Source of the DNA: Paracoccaceae bacterium
GTDB taxonomy: Bacteria; Pseudomonadota; Alphaproteobacteria; Rhodobacterales; Rhodobacteraceae
Direction of reading: 5' to 3'
Assembly: GCA_014323785.1 (NCBI GenBank)
Contig: JACONJ010000005.1
Span: 1 to 37,835 of the forward strand
Length of the DNA stretch: 37,835 nucleotides
A program made the translations under genes and the position numbers. Each line of letters begins with the position of its first letter. Within the stretch, counting starts at the first letter, position 1. The notes beneath the pieces are model-generated. The model searched no databases. It was not told the origin of the DNA and saw only the letters and a list, made by a program, of their open reading frames with translations. Below are positions 8,723-20,353 of this stretch, piece by piece.

Positions 8723-9649
8723 GTGATGTCGCTGGCCCTGAGCCCCGCTGCCCGCGATCTTCTGCAAGGCTGGCTGGCCCATGTTGCCGCGCTGGACGGT
8801 GCGTCCGCGGCGACCGTCAGGGCCTATGACTGCGATGTGACCGGGTTTCTGACCTTTCAAGGCACATATCACGGCGCGGCACCGGGCCTTGGCCCCCTGC
8901 GCGGGCTCGGTATGCGCGACATGCGCGCCTGGATGGCCGATCAGCGCAATCGCGGCGTCGGGGCGCGATCCTTGGCGCGGCGGCTTTCGGCAGTCAAGAG
9001 TTTCTACCGCTGGTGGGCCGAACGCGACGGGTTCGAGGCCACCGCCGTTCTGGCCACGCGCGCGCCGAGGTTTCAGCGCCCCCTGCCACGCCCCCTTGCC
9101 CGGACCGCCGCGCGGGAGGTGATGGACACCGTGGCCGAGCAGGATGACCGCGCCTGGATCGCCGCGCGGGATTTGGCGGTTGTCACGCTGCTTTATGGCT
9201 GCGGGCTGCGGATTTCCGAGGCCCTTGGCCTGACGGGGGCCGCACTGCCCTTGGGCGATGGGCTGCGCATCCTTGGCAAAGGCGGGAAGGAGCGCGATGT
9301 GCCCGTCCTGCCCACCGCCAGACAGGCGGTGGCCCGCTACGCCAGGGTGTGCCCGTTCGATATGGAGGCGGACAAACCGCTGTTTCGCGGGGTGCGCGGC
9401 GGTGCCCTGAACCCGCGGCAGGTGCAGCTGGTTATGGAGAAAGCGCGCCTGCAGCTTGGTTTGCCCGCGACGGCCACGCCGCACGCCATGCGCCACAGTT
9501 TTGCGACGCATCTGCTGGAGGCTGGAGGCGATCTGCGCACCATCCAGGAGCTTCTGGGCCATGCCTCACTTTCCACCACGCAAGCCTACACAGCCGTGGA
9601 CACCGCCCGGCTGCTGGACGTCTATCGCGCGGCCCATCCAAAGGCATGA
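8723..9649 (+). CDS. xerC: Tyrosine recombinase XerC
   Basis: XerC cuts and rejoins one strand pair at the chromosomal dif site and acts with XerD to resolve chromosome dimers. The 308-aa length fits. The SAM-like N-terminal domain spans about 10-105. The catalytic residues are all present: Arg163 (CGLRISEAL), Lys186 (GKGGKERDV), His254 and Arg257 (HAMRHSFATH), His280 (LLGHASLSTTQ) and nucleophile Tyr289. The first codon is GTG 8723, immediately followed by ATG 8726, which may be the true start. It is a core gene tied to DUF484, not a mobile-element integrase. No dif-like site was found in the window. Confidence 0.93.
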   Translation: MMSLALSPAARDLLQGWLAHVAALDGASAATVRAYDCDVTGFLTFQGTYHGAAPGLGPLRGLGMRDMRAWMADQRNRGVGARSLARRLSAVKSFYRWWAERDGFEATAVLATRAPRFQRPLPRPLARTAAREVMDTVAEQDDRAWIAARDLAVVTLLYGCGLRISEALGLTGAALPLGDGLRILGKGGKERDVPVLPTARQAVARYARVCPFDMEADKPLFRGVRGGALNPRQVQLVMEKARLQLGLPATATPHAMRHSFATHLLEAGGDLRTIQELLGHASLSTTQAYTAVDTARLLDVYRAAHPKA

Positions 9650-9686
9650 CAGGTGGCGCAGGGCGAAATAAACGCCAAATCGAGGA
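9650..9686. other. Convergent gap xerC / atpC with small hairpin
   Basis: This 37-bp gap between convergent genes contains a short inverted repeat GGCG-AAATAAA-CGCC (9662-9676). It is too weak to call a terminator with confidence. A 19-nt stretch here (9663-9681) recurs with one mismatch at 28302-28320. Confidence 0.35.
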
Positions 9687-10085
9687 TCACTCCACGGCAC
9701 GTTCCCTCAAAGTGATCAGGTCGGCGACCTGTTTTGCCGCGTCATCGATGGCCGTGCCCTTGGCGGCGTCGCGCCTTGCTTCGGCCCGGGCGATCAGGTC
9801 GGCCATAACCTCGGCCGTTACTTCGGACAGGGGCATGGCGCGTTCGGCCAGGAGTGTGGTTGCGGCTCCGGCCACATCGGCAAAGCCGCCGGTGACGGCG
9901 AATTGCATCGTGCCTTCCGGCCCCTCTACCCTTACAACACCGGGCCGCAGGGTGGTGATTGTCGGTGCGTGTTCGGCCAGCACGGTCATATCGCCATCGG
10001 CACCGGGAATCTGCACGGAATCGGCGCGGACCGAGGCCAGGCAGCATTCGGGCGAGACCAGGTCAAATTGTATCGTATCGGCCAT
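9687..10085 (-). CDS. atpC: ATP synthase F1 subunit epsilon
   Basis: The epsilon subunit of the F1 sector sits in the central stalk and regulates ATP hydrolysis. The 132-aa protein shows the N-terminal beta-sandwich with FDLVSPE, the GDMTVLAEHAP loop and ITTLRPGVV, then the C-terminal helical hairpin beginning near EVTAEVMADLIARAEAR. It is the last gene of the atp operon, 11 bp downstream of atpD. Confidence 0.93.
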   Translation of the reverse strand: MADTIQFDLVSPECCLASVRADSVQIPGADGDMTVLAEHAPTITTLRPGVVRVEGPEGTMQFAVTGGFADVAGAATTLLAERAMPLSEVTAEVMADLIARAEARRDAAKGTAIDDAAKQVADLITLRERAVE

Positions 10086-10096
10086 TCGGCCCCCCC

Positions 10097-11524
<1,428 letters not shown>

Positions 11525-11538
11525 CTATCCTTTCTGAT

Positions 11539-11911
11539 TCAGCCGCGAGAAGCAATGGCTGCTTCAATCACCGATTTGATTTCCCAGACAAGTGCCTTGT
11601 TTCGTGATGCAAACGCTTGTTGGTCTCCGCTTGAGGTACGGAGTATGAGCTTCGCCGGGGAAAGAACACCTGCAACTATAATTATAACACCTAAAAAAAA
11701 CTAAAAATATTCCTACGCCAATTGTTATTGTAAATATTGTAAAAATTCCAATCAACAACATCAAGGCTCCCAAAGCAATCTGCTTCGCCATCCTCTCGAC
11801 CCCTTCAACAGAGACCGATCCAATGTTTGCGATTGGGTAGGATGTCATGCCAAATTTCGCCATTGTGGCGTCGACACTGATGTTGCCCTGTTGAAAGAAA
11901 TACCCTGACAT
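11539..11911 (-). pseudogene. DUF6232-like membrane protein gene, frameshifted at a T8 tract
   Basis: Read straight, the ORF from ATG 11911 gives 115 aa ending at 11564, but its C-terminal third makes no protein sense. A run of eight T on the minus strand (A8 at 11693-11700) lies near residue 72; removing one T restores a coherent 123-aa protein ending at the TGA 11539-11541. The restored protein has a strand-rich N-terminus with MAKFGMTSYPIANIGSVSVE, a hydrophobic double span at about 45-84, and a tail with LRTSSGDQQAFASRNK. This matches the DUF6232 layout as I know it. The start follows atpG's stop by one base with a GGAGG site inside atpG's end; the restored stop leaves 17 bp before atpD. 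The stretch is visibly AT-richer than its neighbours. It may be a decayed gene, a slippage switch or a read error. Confidence 0.8.
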
Positions 11912-11912
11912 A

Positions 11913-12785
11913 CTACAACGCCTCCGCGCCTGAAATGATTTCGATCAGCTCATTGGTGATGACGGCCTGACGCGAGCGGTTGAACCGGATGGTCAGCTTG
12001 TCGATCATGTCGCCTGCGTTGCGGGTGGCGTTGTCCATCGCGGACATCCGCGCGCCCTGTTCCGAGGCCGCGTTTTCCAGAAGGGCCGTGAAGATGTGCG
12101 TGGCCACGCCGCGCGGCAGCAGGTCTTCAAGAACCGCCCCCTCTGAGGGTTCATAATCATAAAGCGTATCGGGGCCTTCCCCGGCGGCGTCCAGCACCGC
12201 CGGGACCACCTGCTGTGCGGTGGGTACCTGGCTGATGACCGACTGAAAGCGGTTGAAGAAGATCGTGGCGACGTCGAATTCACCGGCATCAAACCGGCCC
12301 AGGACATCCGCCGCAATACCAGCGGCATTGGCATAGCCAACCTGTTTCACAGCACCCAGGTCAATATGGGCGATGATCCGGTCCTTATGGTCCCGCTTCA
12401 ATTGTTCGCGGCCCTTCTTTCCGACAGTCAGGAGTTTTACCGTTTTCCCTTCGGCCAGCAGCGTCCCGATTCGGGCGCGGGCCAGGCGCACAATGGAAGA
12501 GTTGAATCCCCCGCACAGGCCGCGTTCGGAAGTCATCACCACCAGCAGGTGCACCTGATCTGCGCCGGTGCCTGACAGAAGCCGGGGCGCACCTTCGGCG
12601 GTGCCGACGGAGGCGGCAAGGCCCCCCGTCACAGCCTTCATCCGTTCGGCATAGGGGCGGGCGGCCTCGGCTGCCTCTTGCGAACGGCGCAGTTTGGCGG
12701 CGGCGACCATCTGCATCGCCTTGGTGATCTTGCGGGTCGATTTGACCGACTCGATCCGGTTTTTCAGATCCTTAAGGCTTGGCAT
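11913..12785 (-). CDS. atpG: ATP synthase F1 subunit gamma
   Basis: The gamma subunit is the rotating central shaft of F1. The 290-aa protein has the N-terminal coiled coil beginning [20 protein letters not shown] and the family's [13 protein letters not shown] motif. The C-terminal helix has the signature with [17 protein letters not shown] and ends [15 protein letters not shown]. Length and motifs are normal. Twelve bases separate it from atpA upstream. The DUF6232-like gene starts one base after its stop, instead of atpD as in the usual atpHAGDC order. Confidence 0.96.
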   Translation of the reverse strand: MPSLKDLKNRIESVKSTRKITKAMQMVAAAKLRRSQEAAEAARPYAERMKAVTGGLAASVGTAEGAPRLLSGTGADQVHLLVVMTSERGLCGGFNSSIVRLARARIGTLLAEGKTVKLLTVGKKGREQLKRDHKDRIIAHIDLGAVKQVGYANAAGIAADVLGRFDAGEFDVATIFFNRFQSVISQVPTAQQVVPAVLDAAGEGPDTLYDYEPSEGAVLEDLLPRGVATHIFTALLENAASEQGARMSAMDNATRNAGDMIDKLTIRFNRSRQAVITNELIEIISGAEAL

Positions 12786-12797
12786 CTACCGGTTCCC

Positions 12798-14336
12798 TTA
12801 TGCGAAATCCGCGGCGTATGCGTCCAGCGCGGCGCGAATCCTGCTTTCCGCCTCACCTGTGATCTTGGGATCCTCATCGGTCAGGTACTCGAGCAAATCC
12901 TGATGCTTGCCGCGCAGATGGGTTAGCAGGCCGTGCTCGAACCGGCCGACATCGGCCACGGGGAAAGCGTCAAGATACCCGTGTGTGCCTGCGAAGATGA
13001 CACAGACAATCTCGGCATTTGTCAGGGGGGCGTATTGCGGCTGTTTCATCAACTCGGTCAGGCGCGCACCGCGATTCAGAAGCCGCTGCGTGGCGGCATC
13101 AAGGTCTGAGCCGAACTGCGCAAAGGCTGCCATTTCGCGATACTGCGCCAGTTCCAGTTTCACCGGCCCCGCCACCGATTTCATCGCGCTGGTTTGCGCC
13201 GAGGAGCCCACGCGGCTTACCGACAGGCCAGTGTTCACGGCCGGGCGGATGCCTTGAAAGAACAGTTCCGTTTCCAGGAATATCTGGCCATCGGTGATCG
13301 AGATCACGTTGGTCGGGATAAAGGCCGACACATCGCCGCCCTGGGTTTCGATAATCGGCAGCGCGGTCAGCGAGCCCGCGCCGTGATCCGCGTTCAACTT
13401 TGCCGAGCGTTCCAGCAGGCGGGAGTGCAGGTAAAACACGTCCCCCGGATAGGCTTCACGCCCCGGCGGGCGGCGCAGAAGAAGTGACATCTGACGATAG
13501 GCAACCGCCTGTTTCGAAAGGTCATCATAGATGATCAGCGCGTGTTTGCCGTTGTCACGGAAGTATTCCGCCATGGCGGTCGCGGCATAGGGGGCCAGGA
13601 ACTGCATCGGGGCGGGGTCTGATGCTGTGGCGGCCACGATGATGGAGTATTCGATGGCACCGGATTCTTCCAGTTTCTTCACCAGCTGCGCGACGGTCGA
13701 GCGCTTTTGCCCCACAGCGACATAGACGCAGTAGAGTTTCCTGCTTTCGTCATCGCCCGCGGCATCGTTATAGGCTTTCTGGTTCAGGATCGTGTCAAGT
13801 GCCACGGCGGTCTTGCCGGTCTGGCGATCACCGATGATCAGCTCACGCTGGCCGCGGCCGATCGGGATCATGGCGTCCACGGCCTTCAGGCCGGTGGCCA
13901 TCGGCTCGTGCACCGATTTGCGCGGGATGATGCCGGGGGCTTTCACGTCTGCCACGCGGCGTTCGGACGCAGAAATCGGGCCCTTGCCGTCCAGGGGGGT
14001 GCCAAGCGCGTCAACCACGCGGCCAAGCAGCCCTTCACCGGCGGGTACGTCCACAATCGCGTTCGTGCGCTTGACGGTATCGCCTTCCTTGATGTCCCGG
14101 TCGGTGCCGAAGATCACAACGCCCACATTGTCGGTTTCTAGGTTCAGTGCCATGCCGCGGATACCGCCGGGGAATTCCACCATCTCGCCGGCCTGGATGC
14201 TGTCGAGGCCATGGACCCGTGCGATCCCGTCCCCAACGCTAAGCACGCGGCCCACCTCGGCCATTTCGGCATCGTGTCCGAAATGCTTGATCTGTTCTTT
14301 CAGAATTGCGGAAATCTCTGCAGCCTGGATCGCCAT
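12798..14336 (-). CDS. atpA: ATP synthase F1 subunit alpha
   Basis: The alpha subunit alternates with beta in the F1 hexamer and binds nucleotide non-catalytically. The 512-aa protein has the N-terminal barrel, Walker A GDRQTGKT (169-176), [12 protein letters not shown], the [20 protein letters not shown] block and the [13 protein letters not shown] region, all typical. The gene directly abuts atpH (stop at 14337, start at 14336), which indicates tight co-translation. No anomalies are seen. Confidence 0.97.
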   Translation of the reverse strand: MAIQAAEISAILKEQIKHFGHDAEMAEVGRVLSVGDGIARVHGLDSIQAGEMVEFPGGIRGMALNLETDNVGVVIFGTDRDIKEGDTVKRTNAIVDVPAGEGLLGRVVDALGTPLDGKGPISASERRVADVKAPGIIPRKSVHEPMATGLKAVDAMIPIGRGQRELIIGDRQTGKTAVALDTILNQKAYNDAAGDDESRKLYCVYVAVGQKRSTVAQLVKKLEESGAIEYSIIVAATASDPAPMQFLAPYAATAMAEYFRDNGKHALIIYDDLSKQAVAYRQMSLLLRRPPGREAYPGDVFYLHSRLLERSAKLNADHGAGSLTALPIIETQGGDVSAFIPTNVISITDGQIFLETELFFQGIRPAVNTGLSVSRVGSSAQTSAMKSVAGPVKLELAQYREMAAFAQFGSDLDAATQRLLNRGARLTELMKQPQYAPLTNAEIVCVIFAGTHGYLDAFPVADVGRFEHGLLTHLRGKHQDLLEYLTDEDPKITGEAESRIRAALDAYAADFA

Positions 14337-14897
14337 TTATCCGACCTCTTTCATTGTGTTCTGGAGCGCATTGAGCTTCGTGCGGATCGAATTGTCCAGC
14401 ATCCTCGATCCAATCTGGACCACAAGACCGCCGATAAGGCCCTTATCGACAGTCGCGTTCAGGATCACATCCTTGCCGAGCGACGCTTTCAGTGCGGCGG
14501 CAAGCGTGTCTGATTGGGCTCTGGTGAGCGCCTGGGCCGAGATGACGCTGGCATGCATTTCGCCCTTGTGCGCGGCGATGCGTTCGCGGAGTGTCCGAAG
14601 CAGGGCGGGCAGCACGAACAGCCGGCGCTTGCCGGCCATCAGTTTCAGGGTGCTGGCCGTCATCTCGGCAAGGTCCATCGCGTTGGCCACCGCACCGATT
14701 GCGGCTTTGGTTTCCGTGCGCGCGTATATCGGGGAACGGATCAGGTCGCGCAGATCGGCACTGTCGGACACCGCCTGTTCCAGGGCGGCAACATCGCCTT
14801 CCAGGGTGTCGATGGCGTTTGCCTCGACGGCCAATGCAAACACTGCGGACGCATAGCGCGCAGCAATGCCGGTCGAGATCGAAGCAGAGTCGGACAC
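14337..14897 (-). CDS. atpH: ATP synthase F1 subunit delta
   Basis: The delta subunit links F1 to the peripheral stalk. I chose the GTG at 14897-14895, which gives 186 aa starting VSDSASISTGIAARYASAVF, the usual alphaproteobacterial delta start and length. A second in-frame GTG lies two codons upstream (14903-14901) and the reading frame stays open to 15137, but that extension has no family character. An AAAGGG site precedes the start. The C-terminal region shows the signature around ILNATVDKGLIGGLVVQIGS. It is the first gene of the F1 operon; no F0 genes are adjacent, as usual in this group. Confidence 0.93.
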   Translation of the reverse strand: MSDSASISTGIAARYASAVFALAVEANAIDTLEGDVAALEQAVSDSADLRDLIRSPIYARTETKAAIGAVANAMDLAEMTASTLKLMAGKRRLFVLPALLRTLRERIAAHKGEMHASVISAQALTRAQSDTLAAALKASLGKDVILNATVDKGLIGGLVVQIGSRMLDNSIRTKLNALQNTMKEVG

Positions 14898-15001
14898 GTC
14901 CACCCTTTCGCTATTGCGGCCCGGTTCCGCGCGGCTGCCGCTGCCGGGTCCATCGTTTATAAGGGGCGGCGGCTGCCCGCACCATCCCCGAGAGTCCCCC
15001 T

Positions 15002-15030
15002 TGTCTAGCAGAAGAGCCTGGACGCTGCAA
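15002..15030 (-). promoter_or_regulatory. Candidate promoter of the atpH operon
   Basis: On the minus strand a TTGCAG -35 hexamer (15025-15030) and a TAGACA -10 hexamer (15002-15007) are separated by 17 nt, about 100 bp upstream of atpH's start. The spacing is ideal and the -35 is strong for an alphaproteobacterium; the -10 is moderate. Confidence 0.45.
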
Positions 15031-15075
15031 CCCCGCATTTGCGAGGGGGCTGTTAAGTGCGCAAGCCCTTGTTTT

Positions 15076-15933
15076 TCAGGGGCTTTCGTAATCATCCTTT
15101 TCGTACGCCGCTGCAAAAGTGTGTGGCCGCAGGCCATGCCGCATCACAACATCAGCGATTCCGTCCGGATTCGGTATACGCGCGTTCGGCCGCGACAGTC
15201 CGGCAGGCTGCGGAACCCCGTCAAGCACGCGCAGCGGCCCGCGTACCCGTTCGGCCAGGCCCGGGCGCATCGGGGCATGGATTTGTCTTGACGCCTCTAC
15301 CAGGATCACGCCCCCGGTCTGATAAGGGGACATTTTGCGCCCAAGCCTCTCAATCATCTCTGCCGCTTTCAGCAGGGCCCGCCGATGGCTTGGCGGCGCG
15401 AACAGTGCGGCTGCGTGACGCTCGGGGACGAATTCGTGGCGTTTGAGCTGCGCCTCCAACTGCCTTAACGAATAGGGGTGCCCGAAGCCGAATGGCGTTG
15501 CATCCCGCCGCGCCCAAAGGCCCGAACGGTTGGGTACAATGAACAGGGCCTTGCCACCGGGTCCAAGAACCCGTGCGCATTCCCCGAGCACGGCAGAGGG
15601 CTGTTCCGAGGTTTCCAGCCCATGCAGGCAGATGACCCTGTCGGCAAACCCGGTTTGGATTGGCCAGTCCCGCTCTCGGCAGAGGGCCGAGACGTTGTCG
15701 AGCCCCTTCGGCCAGGGCATCACCCCCTGTTCCGCCGGCATCAGGCTGATGACCCGCCGCGCCGTGGCCAGGTAAGGGCGCAAAAGCGGTACCGCGAATC
15801 CGAAGCCGATCACGGTTTGCCCATCAACCCTGGGCCACAGCGTCAGCACCTGATCGCGCACAGCCTTTTGCGCGATCCGGCCCAGGCGCGTGCGATAGTA
15901 AAACCGGCGCAGGTCAAGCACGTCCAGATGCAT
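15076..15933 (-). CDS. Class I SAM-dependent methyltransferase family protein
   Basis: The 285-aa protein has a Rossmann-like methyltransferase layout: a first strand and loop [15 protein letters not shown] (41-55), where the usual GxGxG is reduced to GFGFA, then an acidic or central region with [20 protein letters not shown] and the [15 protein letters not shown] motif. The start was set at ATG 15933 ([18 protein letters not shown]). The open frame extends upstream across gloB, but that part is antisense to gloB and not real. It is transcribed divergently from gloB, a pairing common in Rhodobacterales as I recall. Substrate is unknown. Confidence 0.8.
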   Translation of the reverse strand: MHLDVLDLRRFYYRTRLGRIAQKAVRDQVLTLWPRVDGQTVIGFGFAVPLLRPYLATARRVISLMPAEQGVMPWPKGLDNVSALCRERDWPIQTGFADRVICLHGLETSEQPSAVLGECARVLGPGGKALFIVPNRSGLWARRDATPFGFGHPYSLRQLEAQLKRHEFVPERHAAALFAPPSHRRALLKAAEMIERLGRKMSPYQTGGVILVEASRQIHAPMRPGLAERVRGPLRVLDGVPQPAGLSRPNARIPNPDGIADVVMRHGLRPHTFAAAYEKDDYESP

Positions 15934-16002
15934 TGCAACCCCTGGGTCGTTGTGCGATGTCTGGTGCATACGTGCCCCATAATCAGCCGCAAGGGAACCG
16001 CC

Positions 16003-16779
16003 ATGCCAGATGCCCCCCCGCGGATCGTCACGATCCCCTGCCTTGCGGACAACTATGCCTTTCTGCTGCATGATCCCGTGACCGGTGCAACGGCCCTGAT
16101 CGACGCGCCCGAAGCCGCGCCGATTCGGGCGGAACTGGACCGGTGCGGCTGGCAGTTGACCGATATTCTGATCACGCATCATCACGGCGATCATATTGAT
16201 GGTGTCGGTGCCTTGTGCGCCGCCAGCGGGGCCCGCGTGTGGGGGGCCCGTGCCGACGCACACCGCCTGCCCGCCCTGGACATGGCACTGGAGGAGGGAG
16301 ACACCGTCAGCATCGGCAGATTGACGGGCCATGTCATCGCGGTCCCGGGCCATACGGTCGGGCACATCGCCTTTTACTTTCCGCAGGTGCAGGCGGTGTT
16401 CACGGCGGACAGCCTGATGGCCCTTGGCTGCGGGCGACTGTTTGAAGGTACCGCCGCACAGATGTGGGAAAGCCTGCAAAAACTCGCCGTGCTGCCCGGG
16501 GAAACCTGGGTGTATTCAGGCCACGAGTATACCGCCGCCAATGCGCAATTCGCCGCCACCATTGAACCGGACTATGCCCCCCTTCGCTCTCGCATGGCAG
16601 AGATTGAGGTGCTGCGGGCGAAGGGACAGCCGACAGTGCCCAGCCTTATGGCAACCGAGCTTGCCACAAATCCGTTTCTTCGGGCCGCGCGGGCCGATGT
16701 CAAAATCGCTGTCGGTCTGCCCGGCGCAGGCGATGTGGAATGTTTTGCGGAACTCCGGGCGCGCAAGGACCGGTTCTGA
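16003..16779 (+). CDS. gloB: Hydroxyacylglutathione hydrolase (glyoxalase II)
   Basis: The enzyme hydrolyses S-lactoylglutathione to lactate and glutathione, the second step of methylglyoxal detoxification. The 258-aa protein has the metallo-beta-lactamase metal motif [10 protein letters not shown] (58-67), a second ligand region [10 protein letters not shown], the bridging Asp in [17 protein letters not shown], and the [12 protein letters not shown] block, then the HAGH-type C-terminal domain. ATG 16003 has an AAGGGA ribosome site 6 nt upstream. A longer in-frame read upstream (from 15478) is antisense to the methyltransferase gene and was discarded. Confidence 0.95.
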   Translation: MPDAPPRIVTIPCLADNYAFLLHDPVTGATALIDAPEAAPIRAELDRCGWQLTDILITHHHGDHIDGVGALCAASGARVWGARADAHRLPALDMALEEGDTVSIGRLTGHVIAVPGHTVGHIAFYFPQVQAVFTADSLMALGCGRLFEGTAAQMWESLQKLAVLPGETWVYSGHEYTAANAQFAATIEPDYAPLRSRMAEIEVLRAKGQPTVPSLMATELATNPFLRAARADVKIAVGLPGAGDVECFAELRARKDRF

Positions 16780-16786
16780 ACCAGCC

Positions 16787-16807
16787 CCTGCCTGAAACTC
16801 GGGCAGG
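16787..16807 (+). terminator. Possible weak terminator after gloB
   Basis: An inverted repeat CCTGCC/GGCAGG (16787-16792 and 16802-16807, 9-nt loop) starts 8 nt after gloB's stop. It has no T-tract, so termination here is uncertain. Confidence 0.3.
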
Positions 16808-16984
16808 CCCGGTGGCACGGGAAACGCGCAGGAAAAAGGGCATGACAGCGGCCCTTGGTGCATGGCCACACAGCAATTTGGACAGAAAGCACTTGAACCC
16901 GAGCGATAAAAGCCGCAACATGAAGGTAAAAGGCTGTCGTTCAGGGGGCACCGCCCCCGGCAACACAGATAAGGGAGCCCCCAC

Positions 16985-19315
16985 GTGCCATCGTTTTCAA
17001 AAACCCTGGAACGGGCCATTCACGCAGCCCTGGCGCATGCCAATACGCACCGCCACGAACTGGCGACACTTGAACACCTGCTGCTGGTGCTGCTGGATGA
17101 GCCCGACGCGATGAAGGTCATGAAGGCGTGCCGCGTTGATATCGATGCGCTGCGCGACACGCTGACCACCTTTATCAAGGAAGAACTTGCGACCCTGAAA
17201 ACCGATATTGAAGGGTCCGAAGCGGTTCCCACCACTGCCTTTCAGCGCGTGATCCAGCGCGCCGCAATCCATGTGCAATCCTCGGGCCGCACCGAGGTGA
17301 CCGGGGCCAATGTCCTGGTTGCGTTTTTTGCCGAACGGGAGTCGAACGCCGCCTACTTTCTGCAGGAACAGGATATGACGCGGTATGACGCGGTGAACTT
17401 CATTGCCCATGGTGTCGCCAAGGATCCGTCCTATGGCGCGGTGCGGCGGGGATCGGGTGCCTCTGGGCTGGAGGATGCGGCCGAACACGGCAACGATGAC
17501 GATGGCGGGCAAAAGGACGCCGCGACGGCGAAGTACTGTGTCGACCTGAACGCCAGGGCCAGCACGGGAGAGGTTGACCCGCTGATCGGCCGCGATCATG
17601 AGGTTGAACGCTGCATTCAGGTGCTGTGCCGCCGCCGCAAGAACAACCCGCTTCTTGTGGGCGATCCCGGTGTTGGCAAAACGGCCATCGCAGAGGGGCT
17701 GGCGCACAAAATCGTGCAGGGTGCAACGCCCGAGGTACTGCGAGGTGCCACAATTTACGCGCTTGATATGGGCGCGCTGCTGGCCGGAACCCGGTATCGC
17801 GGCGATTTTGAGGAGCGGCTGAAGGCCGTTGTCACCGAGTTGGAACATCACCCCGACGCGGTACTGTTCATTGACGAGATTCACACCATCATCGGGGCCG
17901 GGGCCACATCGGGCGGTGCGATGGACGCCTCTAACCTTCTGAAACCCGCGCTTCAGGGTGGCAAACTGCGCTGCATGGGGTCCACCACCTACAAAGAGTT
18001 CCGCCAGCATTTTGAGAAAGATCGTGCCTTGTCCCGCCGGTTCCAGAAGATCGACGTGCGTGAGCCGTCGGTGGACGATTCTGTAAAAATCCTGAAGGGC
18101 CTGAAGCCCTATTTTGAAACGCATCATGACATCAAATACACCGCCGATGCGATCAAAACCGCGGTGGAATTATCGGCGCGCTACATCAATGACCGGAAGT
18201 TGCCGGACAAGGCCATCGACGTGATTGACGAGGCCGGTGCGGCGCAGCACCTTGTCGCAGGCTCCAAACGCCGCAAGACCATCGGCACGAAAGAGATTGA
18301 AGCCGTCGTTGCCAGGATCGCCCGTATCCCGCCCAGGAACGTCTCAAAAGATGATTCCGCGGTGCTGAAAGACCTGGAGGTGACGCTCAAGCGCGTTGTT
18401 TTCGGCCAGGACAAGGCGATCGAGGCACTGTCTTCGGCCATCAAATTGGCCCGTGCGGGCCTGCGCGACCCTGAAAAGCCCATTGGCAACTATCTGTTTG
18501 CCGGCCCCACCGGTGTGGGGAAGACCGAGGTTGCCAGGCAATTGGCTGATACGCTTGGCGTGCAATTGCTGCGCTTTGACATGTCCGAATACATGGAACG
18601 CCACGCAGTCAGCCGGCTGATCGGTGCCCCCCCCGGCTATGTCGGCTTTGACCAGGGCGGGCTTCTGACCGATGGCGTGGATCAGCATCCCCATTGTGTA
18701 CTTCTGCTGGATGAGATTGAGAAGGCGCATCCGGACGTGTTCAACATCCTGTTGCAGGTGATGGACCACGGCACGTTGACTGATCACAATGGCCGTTCGG
18801 TGGATTTCCGCAATGTGGCCCTGATCATGACGTCGAACGCGGGGGCCGTGGAACAGGCGAAAACCGCCGTCGGCTTTGCCCGTGATCGGCGCGAGGGTGA
18901 GGATACCGCCGCGATCGAACGCACATTTACGCCGGAATTCCGCAACCGCCTGGACGCGGTGATCAGTTTCGCCCCCCTGGGCAAAGCGGCCATCCTGAAC
19001 GTGGTTGAGAAATTCGTGCTGCAACTGGAAGCCCAGCTTCTGGATCGCAGCGTGACCATCGAACTGACCCGTCCGGCGGCCGAATGGCTTGCGGCCAAGG
19101 GCTATGACGACAAGATGGGGGCCCGCCCGCTTGGCCGCGTGATTCAGGAACATATTAAGAAGCCTCTGGCCGAAGAGCTGCTTTTTGGCAAACTGACAAA
19201 AGGCGGCTACGTCAAGGTCGGCCTGAAGGATGGCAGGATCAGCCTGCGCATTGAGGAGCCGGGCAAACCGCGCCGTTCATCAAGGAAGCCCCCCGCGCTT
19301 CTGACGGTGGAATAA
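16985..19315 (+). CDS. clpA: ATP-dependent Clp protease ATP-binding subunit ClpA
   Basis: ClpA is the AAA+ unfoldase that feeds substrates to ClpP. The 776-aa protein starts at GTG 16985 after an AAGGGAG site. An N-terminal Clp repeat domain (1-145) is followed by an acidic linker (about 162-180). The first AAA module has Walker A GDPGVGKT (226-233) and Walker B LFIDE; the second has GPTGVGKT (507-514) and [12 protein letters not shown] (573-584). At the ClpP-docking loop it has VGF (629-631), close to the IGF/IGL of relatives. No clpS lies upstream, although clpS-clpA adjacency is common. Its stop overlaps the start of the next gene by one base (TAATG). Confidence 0.95.
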   Translation: MPSFSKTLERAIHAALAHANTHRHELATLEHLLLVLLDEPDAMKVMKACRVDIDALRDTLTTFIKEELATLKTDIEGSEAVPTTAFQRVIQRAAIHVQSSGRTEVTGANVLVAFFAERESNAAYFLQEQDMTRYDAVNFIAHGVAKDPSYGAVRRGSGASGLEDAAEHGNDDDGGQKDAATAKYCVDLNARASTGEVDPLIGRDHEVERCIQVLCRRRKNNPLLVGDPGVGKTAIAEGLAHKIVQGATPEVLRGATIYALDMGALLAGTRYRGDFEERLKAVVTELEHHPDAVLFIDEIHTIIGAGATSGGAMDASNLLKPALQGGKLRCMGSTTYKEFRQHFEKDRALSRRFQKIDVREPSVDDSVKILKGLKPYFETHHDIKYTADAIKTAVELSARYINDRKLPDKAIDVIDEAGAAQHLVAGSKRRKTIGTKEIEAVVARIARIPPRNVSKDDSAVLKDLEVTLKRVVFGQDKAIEALSSAIKLARAGLRDPEKPIGNYLFAGPTGVGKTEVARQLADTLGVQLLRFDMSEYMERHAVSRLIGAPPGYVGFDQGGLLTDGVDQHPHCVLLLDEIEKAHPDVFNILLQVMDHGTLTDHNGRSVDFRNVALIMTSNAGAVEQAKTAVGFARDRREGEDTAAIERTFTPEFRNRLDAVISFAPLGKAAILNVVEKFVLQLEAQLLDRSVTIELTRPAAEWLAAKGYDDKMGARPLGRVIQEHIKKPLAEELLFGKLTKGGYVKVGLKDGRISLRIEEPGKPRRSSRKPPALLTVE

Positions 19316-20322
19316 TGCGCCGGCGGACGGTATTTGCAATCGCGGCCCTGTGCGGGGTCGTCGGGGCCATCGCTGTTGCCTCCGCAAGCGCGGCGGATGA
19401 GCTGCCGCAGCTGCGATTCCCCGTGCTGTGCACGCTGGGCGAAACCTGTTTCATCCAGCAGACCATGGACCGGGATCCGGGGCCGGGAGCCCGCGATTTT
19501 ACCTGCGGCCCGATGAGTTATGACGGACATAGCGGCACCGATATCCGCCTGCCCGACCGCGCCGATATCGCACGGGGCTGGTACGTGTTTGCCGCCCTGC
19601 CCGGTCGGGTGCGCGGGCTACGCGATGGGGTACCTGACACAGGCCACGCAGCCATGCGCGAAGGGCAAGACTGCGGTAACGGCGTTGCGATCACCCACGA
19701 GGGCGGCTGGGAAACGCAATACTGCCATCTTAGGATGGGCAGCATCGCGGTTGAGGTCGAGCAAGAGGTGCAGGCGGGCACGATCCTGGGCAAGATCGGG
19801 TATTCCGGCGCGACCGAGTTCCCGCACCTGCACCTGTCGGTGCGACTGAATGGTGAAGACGTCGACCCCTTTGACCCGTCGGACGCGGCCACCTGCGGCG
19901 CGGGGGCAAACGCGCTTTGGGCCGTGCCGGTTCCGCTGGTCCCCGGCGGATTCCTGCATATCGGGTTCAGTGATGGCGTCCCCGATTACGCGGCGGTCAA
20001 GGCAGGCCATGCCGACGCGCAGACGCTGACGGGCAGCGCGGAGGCCCTGGTGGTCTGGGTAAACCTGTTCAGCGGGCGCGCAGGCGATGACGTCACCCTG
20101 CGCATCATCGGCCCCGACGGCGAGCCGTTTCACGACCGGATATTTACGCTGGACCGCACGCAGGCGGAAGTGTTCCGCGCCTCTGGTCGCCGCGCCCCGC
20201 CCCAAGGCCTGCCGCATGGCCTGTACCGGGGCGTGGCCGAATTGTGGCGGGACGGCACCCTGATCGACAGGGTCGAGACTGTAATCCGGGTGGATTATAA
20301 AGTGGACTCCCCGGATTTGTAA
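19315..20322 (+). CDS. Secreted M23 family metallopeptidase
   Basis: The 335-aa protein has a Sec signal peptide (RRR, hydrophobic core, cleavage near ASA-AD at 26/27). It then has a LytM/M23 domain with both zinc motifs intact: HxxxD in GHSGTDIRLP (His72, Asp76) and HLH at 171-173 in FPHLHLSVRLNG. His138 in QYCHL is the likely catalytic helper. It is therefore predicted to be an active periplasmic peptidoglycan endopeptidase. The C-terminal 130 residues are a separate beta-rich region of unknown role. Its ATG overlaps clpA's stop (TAATG), so it is co-translated with clpA. Confidence 0.88.
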   Translation: MRRRTVFAIAALCGVVGAIAVASASAADELPQLRFPVLCTLGETCFIQQTMDRDPGPGARDFTCGPMSYDGHSGTDIRLPDRADIARGWYVFAALPGRVRGLRDGVPDTGHAAMREGQDCGNGVAITHEGGWETQYCHLRMGSIAVEVEQEVQAGTILGKIGYSGATEFPHLHLSVRLNGEDVDPFDPSDAATCGAGANALWAVPVPLVPGGFLHIGFSDGVPDYAAVKAGHADAQTLTGSAEALVVWVNLFSGRAGDDVTLRIIGPDGEPFHDRIFTLDRTQAEVFRASGRRAPPQGLPHGLYRGVAELWRDGTLIDRVETVIRVDYKVDSPDL

Positions 20323-20323
20323 G

Positions 20324-20353
20324 GGGGACCGGCCCAGGCGGTTCGCTGTCCCC
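20324..20353. terminator. Possible bidirectional terminator
   Basis: An inverted repeat GGGGAC/GTCCCC (20324-20329 and 20348-20353) with a nested smaller stem sits exactly between the stops of two convergent genes. No clear T-tract follows on either strand. Confidence 0.4.

Noticed and set aside
7949-9562. Long minus-strand ORF of 537 codons, antisense to DUF484 and xerC
   Set aside because: Both sense genes are well supported by family motifs; the antisense product has no domain character.
8723-9649. Integrase of a mobile element
   Set aside because: The tyrosine recombinase has XerC length and motifs and is linked to DUF484, the standard chromosomal arrangement.
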